Origin: Atribacteraceae bacterium
GTDB lineage: Bacteria; Atribacterota; Atribacteria; Atribacterales; Atribacteraceae
Length of the DNA: 39,632 nt
Direction of reading: 5' to 3'
NCBI GenBank assembly: GCA_035477455.1
Contig: DATIKP010000136.1
Coordinates: 1-39,632 of the forward strand
Position numbers and translations under genes: made by a program. Under the pieces are notes generated by a model. The model saw nothing but the letters and a program-made list of their open reading frames with translations, made no database searches and was not told the origin of the DNA. Shown piece by piece: positions 15,444-24,380 of the stretch; positions within the stretch are counted from its first letter, which is position 1; each line of letters begins with the position of its first letter.

Positions 15444-17921
15444 CTATTTCATACGCAGAGGCAATTCCTCCGACAGTTCCACCGGAATCACCCGGGTAAA
15501 ATTCAGGGTATCGTCATCGGCCAGGCCGACCAGGATACGGTCTCCGGCTTGAAAATTGCCCTTCAGGATTCGATCGGAAACCGGGTCTTCCACCAAACGC
15601 TGAATCGTCCGGCGGAGCGGTCGCGCGCCAAAATTCGGATCATAACCTTCCCGGGCTATTTTGGCCTGGGCTTCTTCGGTGAGTTCGATTTCCATACTCT
15701 GTTCCCGCAGACGCCCTTGTGTTTCTTTCATGAGCAGATCGACAATCTTTTCGATTTCTTCCCGGGTCAGCGGCTTGAAAACAATGATTTCTTCAACCCG
15801 ATTGAGAAACTCGGGAGTGAACGCCCGCCTGACTTCTTCCATCACGTTTCGCTTGATATCCTCGTAGGCAATGCTCTTTTCGGATTTCTCGCCGAATCCG
15901 ATGGAAGCCTGGGAGGTGATGGACCGCGCTCCCAGGTTCGAGGTCATGATGATGATCGTATTTTTGAAATCGATCGCGCGTCCCTGGGCATCGGTCAGGC
16001 GACCTTCTTCCAGAATCTGTAAAAGGACATTGAAGATTTCGGGGCTGGCTTTTTCGATTTCGTCAAACAAGACCACGGAATAGGGACGGCGACGGATCTT
16101 TTCAGTGAGTTGTCCACCCTCCTCAAACCCGACATAGCCGGGGGGTGATCCAACCAGCCGGGAAACAGTGAACTTTTCCATGTATTCGGACATGTCCAGG
16201 GTCACTAACGCTTCTTCCTTACCGAACAAAAATTCGGCCAAAGCCTTGGCCAGTTCGGTTTTGCCTACACCGGAAGGCCCCAGGAAAATAAACGAACCGA
16301 CCGGTCGACGGGGATCTTTCAAGCCGGCTTTCGAGCGGCGAATCGTCCGGCTGACAGCCCTGATCGACTCTTCCTGCCCTACCAGCCTTTTGTGGATTTC
16401 TTCCTCCATTCGGACCAACCGTTCCTTTTCCTCCATAGCCAATCGGGATACCGGTATACCTGTCCAACTCGCCACCACCGAGGCAATGTCTTCCTCGGTG
16501 ACCTGGGGACGCACGGTATCCAGTTCATGAATCCACCCCTCCCGTTGATCGCGATAGGCCTTGCGGGATTTATCTTCCAGATCGCGCAACCGGGCGGCTT
16601 CCTCAAAATCCTGCCGTTTGACCGATATTTCTTTACGCTCCCGGATTTCCTCGATTTCCTGCGCGAGGTCTTTCAGGGATTGCGGTAAGACGGTCGCTCG
16701 CAAACGAACCTTACTGGAGGCTTCGTCCATCACGTCAATGGCCTTATCCGGAAGATAGCGGTCGGAAATATAGCGCTGGGAAAGCCGGACCGCCGCTTCC
16801 AGAGCCTGGTTGGAAATTTCCACCCGATGGTGTTCTTCATAACCTTCCTTGATGCCCTGGAGAATTTGAATCGCTGTATCCACTTCCGGTTCCTCGACAA
16901 AAACGGGCTGAAAACGGCGCTCGAGAGCGGAATCCCTCTCTATGTGCTTACGGTATTCGGTGATCGTCGTGGCCCCGATGGCCTGGAGTTCACCGCGGGC
17001 CAGGGCCGGCTTGAGAATGTTGGCGGCATCGATCGCTCCTTCCGCCGCTCCGGCGCCAACCAGGGTATGCACTTCGTCGATGAAGAGAATGATTTCTTTG
17101 GTATTGGTAATTTCGGAAATAATCTTTTTCAGCCGTTTCTCGAATTCGCCACGATACTTGGTCCCGGCGACGATCGCTGCGAGGTCCAGGCTGACCACCC
17201 GTTTATTTTTCAATGACTCATGGACTTCTCCGTTGTTGATCTTCTGGGCGAGACCCTCCACAATCGCCGTTTTTCCGACTCCCGGCTCGCCGATCAGCAC
17301 CGGATTGTTTTTGGTCCGGCGGCTGAGAATCTGAATCACCCGCCCGATTTCCTTCTCCCGGCCGATGACCGGATCGAGTTTTCCTTTGCGGGAGAGATAA
17401 GTGAGATCCCGGCTGAACTCATCAAGAATCGGTGTCCGGCTCTCCTTCTTGGGGGGAGAGGTACCTCCCGCGGGATCATTTTGGACACTCTCGTTCAGAA
17501 TCTGGGAAAGACGCATTCGGACCGTTTCCAGGTCCACTCCCAAACGCTTGAGGATCTGGGCTCCGACGCCCTGCCCTTCCCGCAGGATCCCCAGTAGGAT
17601 ATGTTCGGTTCCCACATAGTTGTGCCCCAATCTGCGGGTTTCATCGAGCGCCAATTCAAGAACTCTTTTGGCCCGGGAGGTGAAGGCGACTTCCGCCGTA
17701 CCCTGGTACTCGTTGTGCTCAATATAACCCTCCAACTCGTTCCGGACGGTCTCTACGGTGATGTCGAAGCTGCCGAGAATCTTGGCCGCAATCCCTTCAC
17801 GTTCCCGAAGGAGGCCCAAGAGCAGGTGTTCGGTCCCGATATAGTTATGCTTTAAACGAACGGCCTCATCCTGAGCCAGGATAATGACCTTTCGTGCTCT
17901 CTCAGTGTATCGTTCAAACAT
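15444..17921 (-). CDS. clpC: AAA+ unfoldase ClpC
   Basis: 825 residues. Two Clp N-terminal repeats (residues 1-145), first AAA domain with Walker [16 protein letters not shown], a UVR-containing middle domain ([16 protein letters not shown]) that marks ClpC, and a second AAA domain with [17 protein letters not shown]. It feeds substrates to ClpP. The two glutamates that bind phosphoarginine in Bacillus ClpC are conserved (E31 and E106, each in GTEH). A VGF tripeptide ([11 protein letters not shown]) in domain two fits the ClpP-docking loop region, though the exact loop assignment needs an alignment. The start overlaps the mcsB-like stop by eight bases, with GGGGAGGA as ribosome-binding site. 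It is the fourth gene of a CtsR-controlled operon. Confidence 0.97.
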   Translation of the reverse strand: MFERYTERARKVIILAQDEAVRLKHNYIGTEHLLLGLLREREGIAAKILGSFDITVETVRNELEGYIEHNEYQGTAEVAFTSRAKRVLELALDETRRLGHNYVGTEHILLGILREGQGVGAQILKRLGVDLETVRMRLSQILNESVQNDPAGGTSPPKKESRTPILDEFSRDLTYLSRKGKLDPVIGREKEIGRVIQILSRRTKNNPVLIGEPGVGKTAIVEGLAQKINNGEVHESLKNKRVVSLDLAAIVAGTKYRGEFEKRLKKIISEITNTKEIILFIDEVHTLVGAGAAEGAIDAANILKPALARGELQAIGATTITEYRKHIERDSALERRFQPVFVEEPEVDTAIQILQGIKEGYEEHHRVEISNQALEAAVRLSQRYISDRYLPDKAIDVMDEASSKVRLRATVLPQSLKDLAQEIEEIRERKEISVKRQDFEEAARLRDLEDKSRKAYRDQREGWIHELDTVRPQVTEEDIASVVASWTGIPVSRLAMEEKERLVRMEEEIHKRLVGQEESIRAVSRTIRRSKAGLKDPRRPVGSFIFLGPSGVGKTELAKALAEFLFGKEEALVTLDMSEYMEKFTVSRLVGSPPGYVGFEEGGQLTEKIRRRPYSVVLFDEIEKASPEIFNVLLQILEEGRLTDAQGRAIDFKNTIIIMTSNLGARSITSQASIGFGEKSEKSIAYEDIKRNVMEEVRRAFTPEFLNRVEEIIVFKPLTREEIEKIVDLLMKETQGRLREQSMEIELTEEAQAKIAREGYDPNFGARPLRRTIQRLVEDPVSDRILKGNFQAGDRILVGLADDDTLNFTRVIPVELSEELPLRMK

Positions 17922-18945
17922 TACAGAGTTCCTCCCCAGAAATTACTCCGAAAAAATTCAAGAGCTTCACACATTCTTTTCCCAGAGTACGGTTTCTGGT
18001 TACGATATGCTTAACCAGATTTTTCACTTCTGTGATATTCAAACCTCGACTCCGGACAAATATTCCTTGCTGCCGGGCCAGGACCCAAAGAGAGAAGAGA
18101 TTGAATAATTCTCTTTGAGTAAAATCGTCCATTTCACAAATTCTTTTATACCCGTTGAGCACATTTTCCTCCAGTTGTCTTCTCCGGTCAAGAGAACGGG
18201 CAAGACTCCGGCGAACTTGCCGCTCCCATCTCACGAGACCGCTGGCCAGGCTTTTCAGGCTATCAATAATCGTCCGTTCCGTAATTCCAAGGGTAAAGTG
18301 GTTGGTGATTTGAAAAATATGACCTCGTGCCTCATGGTTCCCCATGGTGTTTTGTTCGATAAAAAAACCTTTATCCCGAAAAAGCTGCATGAGGGCATTC
18401 TCCCCATAGAGAAAGGCCAGGGCAGGAAGATGAATTCGGATCTCCGCCCGCATGCCGGTGCCGCATTCCCGGAGATCGGCGGTCAAATACCCCCAAGTCT
18501 TGTGAAAGGCATAATCGAAATGTGATTCGAGAAAATCGTCAATCCGCTGTGAACGCTGGTGACAGTACTCAAGACGCATTCCGGGAGCGACGGAAAAGAT
18601 TCGAAAATGATCCTGGTCGTTGACGAAAAAGCCAGCATTATTCTTGTGGATTAAGATTTTCCCTGTCTGGAAAGAACCGAAATACGAAGCAAAGAGGCCA
18701 CCGGGAAAGTGGGATGCGAGGTGGGAGAGCGCGTTTATGTCCAATGCCTGACAACGGTAAGCGCGGCGTTTTAGTTGTGTACGATAAAGGAACCGGACTC
18801 GCTCTTCGATATCGTCGAGCCAGATTCGGGAAGCATGGGAGGGAAAGGGGACCCCTGTGAGATTCCGCCGGAGAAACACGCCGGAAAAGAGAATCACGCA
18901 ATCGGATTTTCGTTGAAACAATTTTCCTGGAGAGAGGATATTCAT
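17914..18945 (-). CDS. mcsB: McsB-like protein, guanidino-kinase fold with lost active-site residues
   Basis: 343 residues. Fold and position identify Mcs[33 protein letters not shown] and [12 protein letters not shown] align with the protein-arginine kinase of Bacillus. Key residues differ. The catalytic Cys (C167 in Bacillus, in TSCPTNVGTG) is Asp157; NEEDH reads NDQDH (109-113); the Arg and Glu of VRGIYGEGSEA align with Glu197 and Gly202; SSRIRLARN reads FSGVFLRRN. The C-terminal DIRR-type phosphoarginine site is not seen. It is therefore probably not an arginine kinase and may act as an adaptor or CtsR regulator. Its start overlaps the mcsA-like stop as ATGA. Confidence 0.85.
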   Translation of the reverse strand: MNILSPGKLFQRKSDCVILFSGVFLRRNLTGVPFPSHASRIWLDDIEERVRFLYRTQLKRRAYRCQALDINALSHLASHFPGGLFASYFGSFQTGKILIHKNNAGFFVNDQDHFRIFSVAPGMRLEYCHQRSQRIDDFLESHFDYAFHKTWGYLTADLRECGTGMRAEIRIHLPALAFLYGENALMQLFRDKGFFIEQNTMGNHEARGHIFQITNHFTLGITERTIIDSLKSLASGLVRWERQVRRSLARSLDRRRQLEENVLNGYKRICEMDDFTQRELFNLFSLWVLARQQGIFVRSRGLNITEVKNLVKHIVTRNRTLGKECVKLLNFFGVISGEELCNV

Positions 18946-19253
18946 GGGAGAATCGCCACCCTGAGTTTGTACATCATTTTTTTCAAATAGTCGGCCTTTT
19001 CATAGTTCTGTTCAGCCAGACAACGGATATAATCCTTCTCGATCTTCCGCAGGTCACTCTCGATGATCCTCTTTTTCAACCAGCTTACCGGCGCTCTCCC
19101 CCGGTGAACAGATCCCTTCTGGCACTGTTGCGTCTGAGCGTTCAATAAATCGGAGAACGCCGTGTAACAATTGGCACACCCAAAAGCGCCCGCCCCTTTG
19201 AAATCGGGAATGGGAAGACAGCAAAAACCACACTGCTTATCTTGCTTGAACAT
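18942..19253 (-). CDS. mcsA: Short McsA-like zinc-finger/UVR protein
   Basis: 103 residues, against about 180 in Bacillus McsA. One four-cysteine finger is present (CGFC at the N-terminus and CANC about 20 residues later, within FKGAGAFGCANCYTAF, the typical second McsA finger). The C-terminal UVR-like helix reads DYIRCLAEQNYEKADYLKKM. The first zinc finger of Bacillus McsA is missing and no room for it exists upstream of the ribosome-binding site (AGGG, 19260 region). McsA normally activates McsB and stabilises CtsR; here both partners are reduced. It sits between ctsR and the mcsB-like gene. Confidence 0.85.
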   Translation of the reverse strand: MFKQDKQCGFCCLPIPDFKGAGAFGCANCYTAFSDLLNAQTQQCQKGSVHRGRAPVSWLKKRIIESDLRKIEKDYIRCLAEQNYEKADYLKKMMYKLRVAILP

Positions 19254-19338
19254 AAAATTCCCTGCCTGGATTAGGATCGTTCAACTCACAAACCCCGGAT
19301 TGTTGGAATCTTTTCGTATGGATTCACCCGCCACCGAT

Positions 19339-19827
19339 CTATTCCAACATTTCCTCCTTGAGCACTTGCAGGAGCATTTCTTTCAGGATATTCGTCCTGA
19401 CCATGTTCTTGAAGGCAAACGATGCGTGGGTGTTGTACTGAATGCTTCCCAGGGCGCTGATCATGGCCGCCTTCATCAAGAGGCCTTCCCGGGAGGTAAT
19501 GAATCCCTCCCGTTCCAGCCAGTTGACAATCCCTTCCACATCGGTTTCCCTCAGTTCGGTTTCCTGGCTTTCCAGGTATGACAACACCGGCTCCAGTCGG
19601 TCCATAGGAATTCGAATGATCCGGACATACCCGCTACCCCCCCGCCGGCTTTCAACGATAAAGCCCCGAAACACGTTGAAGCGGGTGGAAAGAACGTAAT
19701 TGATCTGGGAAGGAGCGCAATCGAACTCTTCGGCGATACGCCCCCGTTGTATGGTGATCACATGGTTGGGAGAACTTTCGAGTAGTCCGACTAAGTATTT
19801 TTCAATGGAATCGCATAGCGAGAACAT
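19339..19827 (-). CDS. ctsR: Transcriptional repressor CtsR
   Basis: 162 residues. The N-terminal winged helix-turn-helix reads DSIEKYLVGLLESSPNHVIT then IAEEFDCAPSQINYVLSTRF, with the conserved glycine-rich wing RRGGSGYVRIIRI carrying the DNA-contacting Arg. The C-terminal four-helix domain follows from about residue 85. It represses the clp genes until heat or protein stress. ATG 19827 is chosen: it has GTGAGG upstream, and an earlier in-frame ATG at 19857 lies inside the operator and essentially at the predicted transcription start. It is the first gene of ctsR-mcsA-mcsB-clpC and is clearly autoregulated. Confidence 0.93.
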   Translation of the reverse strand: MFSLCDSIEKYLVGLLESSPNHVITIQRGRIAEEFDCAPSQINYVLSTRFNVFRGFIVESRRGGSGYVRIIRIPMDRLEPVLSYLESQETELRETDVEGIVNWLEREGFITSREGLLMKAAMISALGSIQYNTHASFAFKNMVRTNILKEMLLQVLKEEMLE

Positions 19828-19845
19828 GGCCCTCACCGTCCCGGT

Positions 19846-19862
19846 TTTGACTATCATTGACT
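19846..19862 (-). promoter_or_regulatory. CtsR operator
   Basis: On the minus strand AGTCAAT-GAT-AGTCAAA matches the CtsR heptad direct repeat (RGTCAAA, three-base spacer with central A, RGTCAAA) with one mismatch. It covers the predicted transcription start and lies 19 bases before the ctsR start codon. Confidence 0.85.
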
Positions 19863-19865
19863 TTT

Positions 19866-19894
19866 ATAGTACTGGTTTAAAGGCCTTCTGTCAA
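19866..19894 (-). promoter_or_regulatory. Promoter of the ctsR operon
   Basis: A perfect -35 TTGACA (19889-19894) lies 17 bases from TACTAT (19866-19871). The -35 overlaps the lysS stop codon, so the stress operon has its own promoter inside the end of the housekeeping gene. The start point falls near 19859, within the CtsR operator. Confidence 0.75.
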
Positions 19895-21369
19895 TCCGGA
19901 CGGGGTCTGAGAATGGGAAAGAGGATGACCTCCCTGATGGATGATGAATCAGTGAGGATCATGACCAGACGGTCGATGCCGATTCCCATTCCACCGGTGG
20001 GCGGCATGCCGTATTCCAATGCCTCCAGATAATCGGTATCGACAAGATGCGCTTCGTAATCACCCATTTCGCGTTTATAGAGTTGGCTCTCGAACCGCTT
20101 ACGTTGTTCAATGGGATCATTCAGTTCGCTGTACGCGTTTCCTATTTCCTCCTTACCGATGAACAGTTCAAAACGTTCCGCAACCCGGGGATCATTTTTT
20201 TTGGAGCGGGAAAGCGGAGAAATCTCCACCGGGTACTCGAGGACAAAGGTTGGGTTTACGCAGTGAGGCTGAACAAAATGTTCCAAGAGTTCGTTGATCA
20301 TCTTTCCCCGATCCCAGTTTTTTTCAACGTGCATGCCGGCGCGTTCAGCCTTAAAGAACATCACCTCGGAAGAATCCTCGAAAATGTCGATACCCGACGC
20401 GTCAAGAATGCTCTTCCTTAGGTTGATCCGGGTCCAGGGAGGAGTAAAATCGATGTCCAGGCCCTGGTATTTGATGCGAAGACTCTTCAGGATAGTTTGA
20501 ACAACGAAACAGAGCAACTCCTCACAGAGTTCAAGCATGGTCTCGTAATTACCGAAAGCCTGGTAAAGTTCAAGCATGGTAAACTCCGGATTGTGCCGGA
20601 TGGATAGTCCTTCGTTCCGAAAATTCCGGTTGATCTCGTACACTTTCTCCAATCCCCCGACGATCAGACGCTTCAAAAAGAGTTCGGGAGCAATCCGCAG
20701 AAAGAGATCCAGACCAAGGGCGTTATGAAAGGTCTTAAAAGGACGGGCCAGGGCACCGCCTGGCAGGAGTTGCATCATGGGGGTTTCGACTTCCAGAAAG
20801 CCCCGATCATCAAGAAAATTCCGCATAACCCTTAACGCTCTTGAACGAAGATAAAATATTTTCCGGACTTCGAGATTCATGATCATGTCCAGATACCTTC
20901 GCCGGTAACGGGCCTCGACATCCCTGAGGCCGTGCCATTTTTCCGGAAGAGGCTTCAGGCATTTCCCCAATAGGACAAATGTCCCAGCCACCACGGTTAA
21001 TTCCCCGGTACGGGTTTTGAACACCGACCCCGTCACTCCGATCAGATCACCGACATCGGTCGCCCGGGCAATCTCAAACTCTTCCTCCGCGAGATTGTCT
21101 TTCTTGGCGTAGATCTGGATGCGGGCACTGCGATCCTGTAGGTCAGCGAAAAAAGCCTTCCCGTGACGGCGCAGAGCCATCACCCTTCCGCTGACGCTGA
21201 CTTTTTTTCCCGTGTCGAGATAGACTGTCTCGTTTTCGCGGATATCCTCGATCGCGTGGGTTCGTCGGAACGAAGAATCATAGGGGTCTATACCTCGCTC
21301 GCGGTAAAAAGCCAGTCGTTTTACCTGTTCACTAAGACTGTCCGGAAGGGGGACGTTATCAATGGTCAA
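19891..21369 (-). CDS. lysS: Lysyl-tRNA synthetase, class II
   Basis: 492 residues. N-terminal OB-fold anticodon domain (VSVSGRVMALRRHGKAFFADL), then the class II catalytic core: motif 1 around FLDDRGFLEVETPMMQLLPG, motif 2 VYEINRNFRNEGLSIRHNPE, and motif 3 GMGIGIDRLVMILTD. All family signatures are complete. The start is TTG 21369, overlapping the greA stop by four bases (TTGA). A greA-lysS pair upstream of the ctsR operon is common in Bacillota-like genomes. Confidence 0.97.
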   Translation of the reverse strand: MTIDNVPLPDSLSEQVKRLAFYRERGIDPYDSSFRRTHAIEDIRENETVYLDTGKKVSVSGRVMALRRHGKAFFADLQDRSARIQIYAKKDNLAEEEFEIARATDVGDLIGVTGSVFKTRTGELTVVAGTFVLLGKCLKPLPEKWHGLRDVEARYRRRYLDMIMNLEVRKIFYLRSRALRVMRNFLDDRGFLEVETPMMQLLPGGALARPFKTFHNALGLDLFLRIAPELFLKRLIVGGLEKVYEINRNFRNEGLSIRHNPEFTMLELYQAFGNYETMLELCEELLCFVVQTILKSLRIKYQGLDIDFTPPWTRINLRKSILDASGIDIFEDSSEVMFFKAERAGMHVEKNWDRGKMINELLEHFVQPHCVNPTFVLEYPVEISPLSRSKKNDPRVAERFELFIGKEEIGNAYSELNDPIEQRKRFESQLYKREMGDYEAHLVDTDYLEALEYGMPPTGGMGIGIDRLVMILTDSSSIREVILFPILRPRPD

Positions 21370-21878
21370 CCAACCACTGCCTCATCTTTCTTCCTGATTT
21401 CAACGACCCGGTACCTTACAAGTCCAACCGGAATCTTCAGTTCGACCTCTTCACCCGTGGTTTTCCCTAAGAGCGCCTGAGCCAACGGAGATTCGAAAGA
21501 GATTTTACACTGGGAAGGATTCGCTTCGACGGAATCGACAACGGAATACTCCACCACTTTGCCGGTGGAGAGATTTTCCAAAACCATCCGGACACCCAAA
21601 TGAATCTTTTCCGTATTTCCCCCCCCTTCTTCGTTGACTACTTCTGCCTTGCGGAGCTTTTCCTCGAGAACGAGAATACGGCCTTCAATAAAGGCTTGTT
21701 CATTTTTCGCCTCTTCATACTCCGCGTTTTCACTGATATCCCCAAATTCCAGGGCCTGGTTAATCCGTTCTGCGACCTCCTTGCGTTTCACGGTCTTTAA
21801 AAGCTTCAATTCCTCATCAAGCTTGCGGTATCCTTCACTGGTGAGGATAATGCGGGAATCATTTCTCTTGCGTTCCAT
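21366..21878 (-). CDS. greA: Transcript-cleavage factor GreA
   Basis: 170 residues. The N-terminal coiled coil (EGYRKLDEELKLLK then EVAERINQALEFGDISENAE) holds the acidic DISENAEYEEAK tip that reaches the polymerase active site, and the C-terminal FKBP-like domain follows. It rescues backtracked RNA polymerase. ATG 21878 is selected because GGAGGG lies seven bases upstream and the predicted start point (about 21908) excludes the ATG at 21914. The first gene of a greA-lysS operon. Confidence 0.95.
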   Translation of the reverse strand: MERKRNDSRIILTSEGYRKLDEELKLLKTVKRKEVAERINQALEFGDISENAEYEEAKNEQAFIEGRILVLEEKLRKAEVVNEEGGGNTEKIHLGVRMVLENLSTGKVVEYSVVDSVEANPSQCKISFESPLAQALLGKTTGEEVELKIPVGLVRYRVVEIRKKDEAVVG

Positions 21879-21914
21879 CCACTGTCCCTCCATAACCATT
21901 ATAGCCTTCCACAT

Positions 21915-21943
21915 ACCATAAAGAATGTTTTATGCATTGTCAA
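21915..21943 (-). promoter_or_regulatory. greA-lysS promoter
   Basis: A perfect TTGACA (21938-21943) is 17 bases from TATGGT (21915-21920). The predicted start near 21908 leaves a 30-base leader to the greA start. Confidence 0.6.
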
Positions 21944-22066
21944 GAAAAAGGAAAAGGTGTTTGTTTTTATTCTGTGAAAATCGGGTTTCTCTCATTTTCA
22001 GGAGCTTCCCCAAGCACCCACTACAGCGATATCCCTAATGATTTCCACAAAAAGGCCTAAAGATTT

Positions 22067-22095
22067 TTGACTTTCTGCCGATTTATATATATCAT
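22067..22095 (+). promoter_or_regulatory. Promoter of the secreted-protein/prepilin cluster
   Basis: TTGACT (22067-22072) and TATCAT (22090-22095) each match the consensus at five of six positions with 17-base spacing. The predicted start near 22102 gives a leader of about 87 bases before the first gene; I recognise no riboswitch in it. Confidence 0.7.
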
Positions 22096-22188
22096 AGAAA
22101 GTAGATGCCGCTCGTATGGTCTAGCGCATGTGCCACGTATTTACCGCTTGCTCTGAATGGTAGATTTCTTTACAGGGAGGCCTGCGAA

Positions 22189-22545
22189 ATGTTGGTTTCA
22201 AAACATATCCAAAAGAAAAATTTCTTCACTATAGCTATCCTTCTCAGCACTGTATTCCTGTTCACAACGGTTCTTGCTCTCGGAGCGGAAACCACCGTCA
22301 TCTCAGGTATTCTGGAGGAAGACCTCATCATCAGTGAAAATACCCAGATTTTAGGAATCGTCGATGGGAAAGTCACAGTTCCAGGTCCTCTCACCCTCAT
22401 CCTTGACGGGATTGTCGTAGGTGAACTGATTCTCGAATCGGGTGCTACAGTCTACCTGAACGGCATTGTATGGGGCCGGGTAACGAATAACGGAGGAACT
22501 TTATTCCTCGAGGGAATCATCGAAGAAAAACCAAGCGGAATATAG
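22189..22545 (+). CDS. Secreted bactofilin-like beta-repeat protein
   Basis: 118 residues. A signal peptide (basic start, hydrophobic core FTIAILLSTVFLFTTVLAL, cleavage near LGA/ETT) precedes about 85 residues of short beta-strand repeats spaced by Gly or Asn, for example ILDGIVVGELILESGATVYL and GRVTNNGGTLFLEG. The pattern resembles the right-handed beta-helix of polymer-forming bactofilins, but bactofilins are cytoplasmic and this one looks exported. ATG 22189 has GGGAGG eight bases upstream. It is the first gene after a good promoter and precedes the PilX-like gene by about 40 bases, so it may provide an extracellular or periplasmic scaffold with it. Confidence 0.65.
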   Translation: MLVSKHIQKKNFFTIAILLSTVFLFTTVLALGAETTVISGILEEDLIISENTQILGIVDGKVTVPGPLTLILDGIVVGELILESGATVYLNGIVWGRVTNNGGTLFLEGIIEEKPSGI

Positions 22546-22585
22546 CTATAGTGCATGATGCTCCCTAAGGCGGGTGGGGGAACCC

Positions 22586-23959
22586 ATGTTAAAAAAGAGC
22601 CATATCAGGAAAGGCGAACAGGGGGCTGCCTATATATTCATCATCGTGATGATGGGTGCTCTGGTGGCCTTCCTTGTTCCCGCTTTTTCGACATTCAGTT
22701 TAAGTGATCTGCGATCGGCGGAACGGCAGAAATACCGTACCCAAGCCTACTTTGTCGCTCGGGCTGGAGCGGAGGCGTTGTCTCAATTTATCATCAACAC
22801 TCCTCTCCGGGCTAGCGAGATAATCGATAAGGGGGTTTCTGCTCCAGTCTATTTTGGAGAGGGTCATTTTCAAGTCCAGGCTTTCCGCCAGGAAGAAAAC
22901 GACCGAACCCGAATTATTGTTCACTCGGAAGGTAACGTCAAGGAAGTCATCCAATCTACAAGGGTGGTTTTGGTAGAACAGGAGCAACCTACCTCACTAC
23001 CCGGTCCTCTTCCCGAGTTTGACTTGGCCGTCTTTTCCAACAGTAATTTTAATCTCGGGGGCAGTTCCCAGATAGTGGGCTCAGCAGGCACCAACTCAGT
23101 TGTGGATAATAGTGTCGTCTTTGGATGGTCCACGCAAGTAGAAGGGAATTTTTACGTTGGGCCAGGTGCCTTGTTTGCTAATGTCATATCTAAACCACGG
23201 CATCGGAATATCGGAAATATCATAACTGGATCGCGGGGAAACCTCGCAGCTATTCGTAACTACTCTATGCCTGTATTTCCAGAGTTTCCTGATTTGCCTG
23301 GACGAGTTGACTTCGTTACCGACTGGGTTCCGGGAGAAAACTATAGTATCGATCAGGATGGTTCTTATGAGTTAATCCGGGTTACCGGAAACCGAAGGTT
23401 AAGAGTCGATGTGGGTGATGGAGACCGAAGGTTAAGAGTCAGAAATTTGGATATTTCGCAAGGCCACATAGAACTTATTGGGAAAGGAAAGTTATTCCTC
23501 TATGTCGAAGAGAGTTTCAACCTGGGAGGAGACAGCACGGTCAATCACACCGGGGTGCCAGGTGATGTAATCATGTTTTACCGGGGTTCGGCCAGATTGC
23601 GCCCCGCCGGTAATACCAGGTTTGTTGGTTCGATCTTTGCAGAAAAAGCAAATATCGATATTAGGGGTTCGGCGGGCATCACCGGGCATATTATTACCGG
23701 AGGCTCGGAGGTGACGGTGACTGGTGATGTAACGGCTAATGTCCGGGTACTTTATGCCCCCCAAGCTACTGTTTCCCTGACTGGCAGCGCAATGGTCAGG
23801 GGAGCGATTGTATCGAATATTTTTAACGCTACAGGCGCTGCCAGTGTCATCTACGATCAATCGATTGCAAGCTCGTTCCCGGAATTAGTCGATGAATTGG
23901 GTGAAAAAGAAATATCCTATCACGTAGAGATGTGGATGGCCGGAACATTAAGAGAATGA
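22586..23959 (+). CDS. PilX-like membrane-anchored protein with beta-repeat domain (DUF7305-like)
   Basis: 457 residues. The N-terminus carries one hydrophobic segment (GAAYIFIIVMMGALVAFLVP), then SAERQKYRTQAYFVARAGAE, the PilX/minor-pilin-type opening found in exported pilus-associated proteins. The C-terminal half (about 290-430) repeats short strands ending in Gly, such as FNLGGDSTVNHTGVPGDV and VTGDVTANVRVLYAPQATV, like the DUF7305 polymer-forming type. An 11-residue unit (RRLRVDVGDGD then RRLRV) is duplicated near residue 275. ATG 22586 follows GGTGGGGG. The stop overlaps the next gene as ATGA. Confidence 0.65.
   Translation: MLKKSHIRKGEQGAAYIFIIVMMGALVAFLVPAFSTFSLSDLRSAERQKYRTQAYFVARAGAEALSQFIINTPLRASEIIDKGVSAPVYFGEGHFQVQAFRQEENDRTRIIVHSEGNVKEVIQSTRVVLVEQEQPTSLPGPLPEFDLAVFSNSNFNLGGSSQIVGSAGTNSVVDNSVVFGWSTQVEGNFYVGPGALFANVISKPRHRNIGNIITGSRGNLAAIRNYSMPVFPEFPDLPGRVDFVTDWVPGENYSIDQDGSYELIRVTGNRRLRVDVGDGDRRLRVRNLDISQGHIELIGKGKLFLYVEESFNLGGDSTVNHTGVPGDVIMFYRGSARLRPAGNTRFVGSIFAEKANIDIRGSAGITGHIITGGSEVTVTGDVTANVRVLYAPQATVSLTGSAMVRGAIVSNIFNATGAASVIYDQSIASSFPELVDELGEKEISYHVEMWMAGTLRE
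23391..23440 (+). repeat. 33-base in-frame tandem duplication
   Basis: The 17-mer ACCGAAGGTTAAGAGTC occurs at 23391-23407 and 23424-23440, exactly 33 bases apart, adding one 11-residue unit. It lies within the beta-repeat domain. Confidence 0.75.
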
Positions 23960-24372
23960 ACAAATTTCCTTTATTGACCGATTCAAAACAAGGTAGCGGT
24001 TTCGTCCTCCTGGAGGTCGTTATGGCTCTGGCTTTCCTCGGCTTAGCCATGCTAACGATCTCTTCCCTGTTTATCCGGAATTACCGTACCGTTGCCACGG
24101 CCGGTGCTATGAGTGAAGTCCTTTTTACGGCACGTAAACAGATGGAAATGGAAATCAGTAACCCCCCTACCGATCCTCCGCCAACCATTTTACCTATTAC
24201 CTTTGGTCAAGGTGTGAATGAGGTCAGTATCGAGGTCAAGGGTAACCTCCTCACCGTTCAGGAAAGTACGAATATTTATCATCGCAGAAAAGATACCGGA
24301 GGCGCTGGTAGCACTGAGGGGTTTCCCACGCGGGAAATCAAATTGAAAACCTTTATTTATTCCGGTCCATAG
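23956..24372 (+). CDS. Prepilin-like protein (type IV pilin/pseudopilin N-terminus)
   Basis: 138 residues. The prepilin-peptidase motif is visible: GSG/FVLLEVVMALAFLGLAML, with Glu at mature position 5 followed by an apolar helix. The remaining 100 residues have no conserved cysteines and no recognisable pilin head. It overlaps the preceding stop as ATGA. The context of a PilX-like protein upstream and a second prepilin downstream suggests minor pseudopilins. No assembly ATPase, secretin or prepilin peptidase is in the window, so the machinery must be encoded elsewhere. Confidence 0.75.
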   Translation: MNKFPLLTDSKQGSGFVLLEVVMALAFLGLAMLTISSLFIRNYRTVATAGAMSEVLFTARKQMEMEISNPPTDPPPTILPITFGQGVNEVSIEVKGNLLTVQESTNIYHRRKDTGGAGSTEGFPTREIKLKTFIYSGP

Positions 24373-24380
24373 GAGTAGGT

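Noticed and set aside
14910-16022. Long plus-strand frame opposite radA and clpC
   Set aside because: Shadow of two conserved genes with low-complexity composition.
22102-22188. Possible riboswitch in the leader of the secreted-protein cluster
   Set aside because: Neither a c-di-GMP nor another known aptamer core could be recognised in 87 bases.
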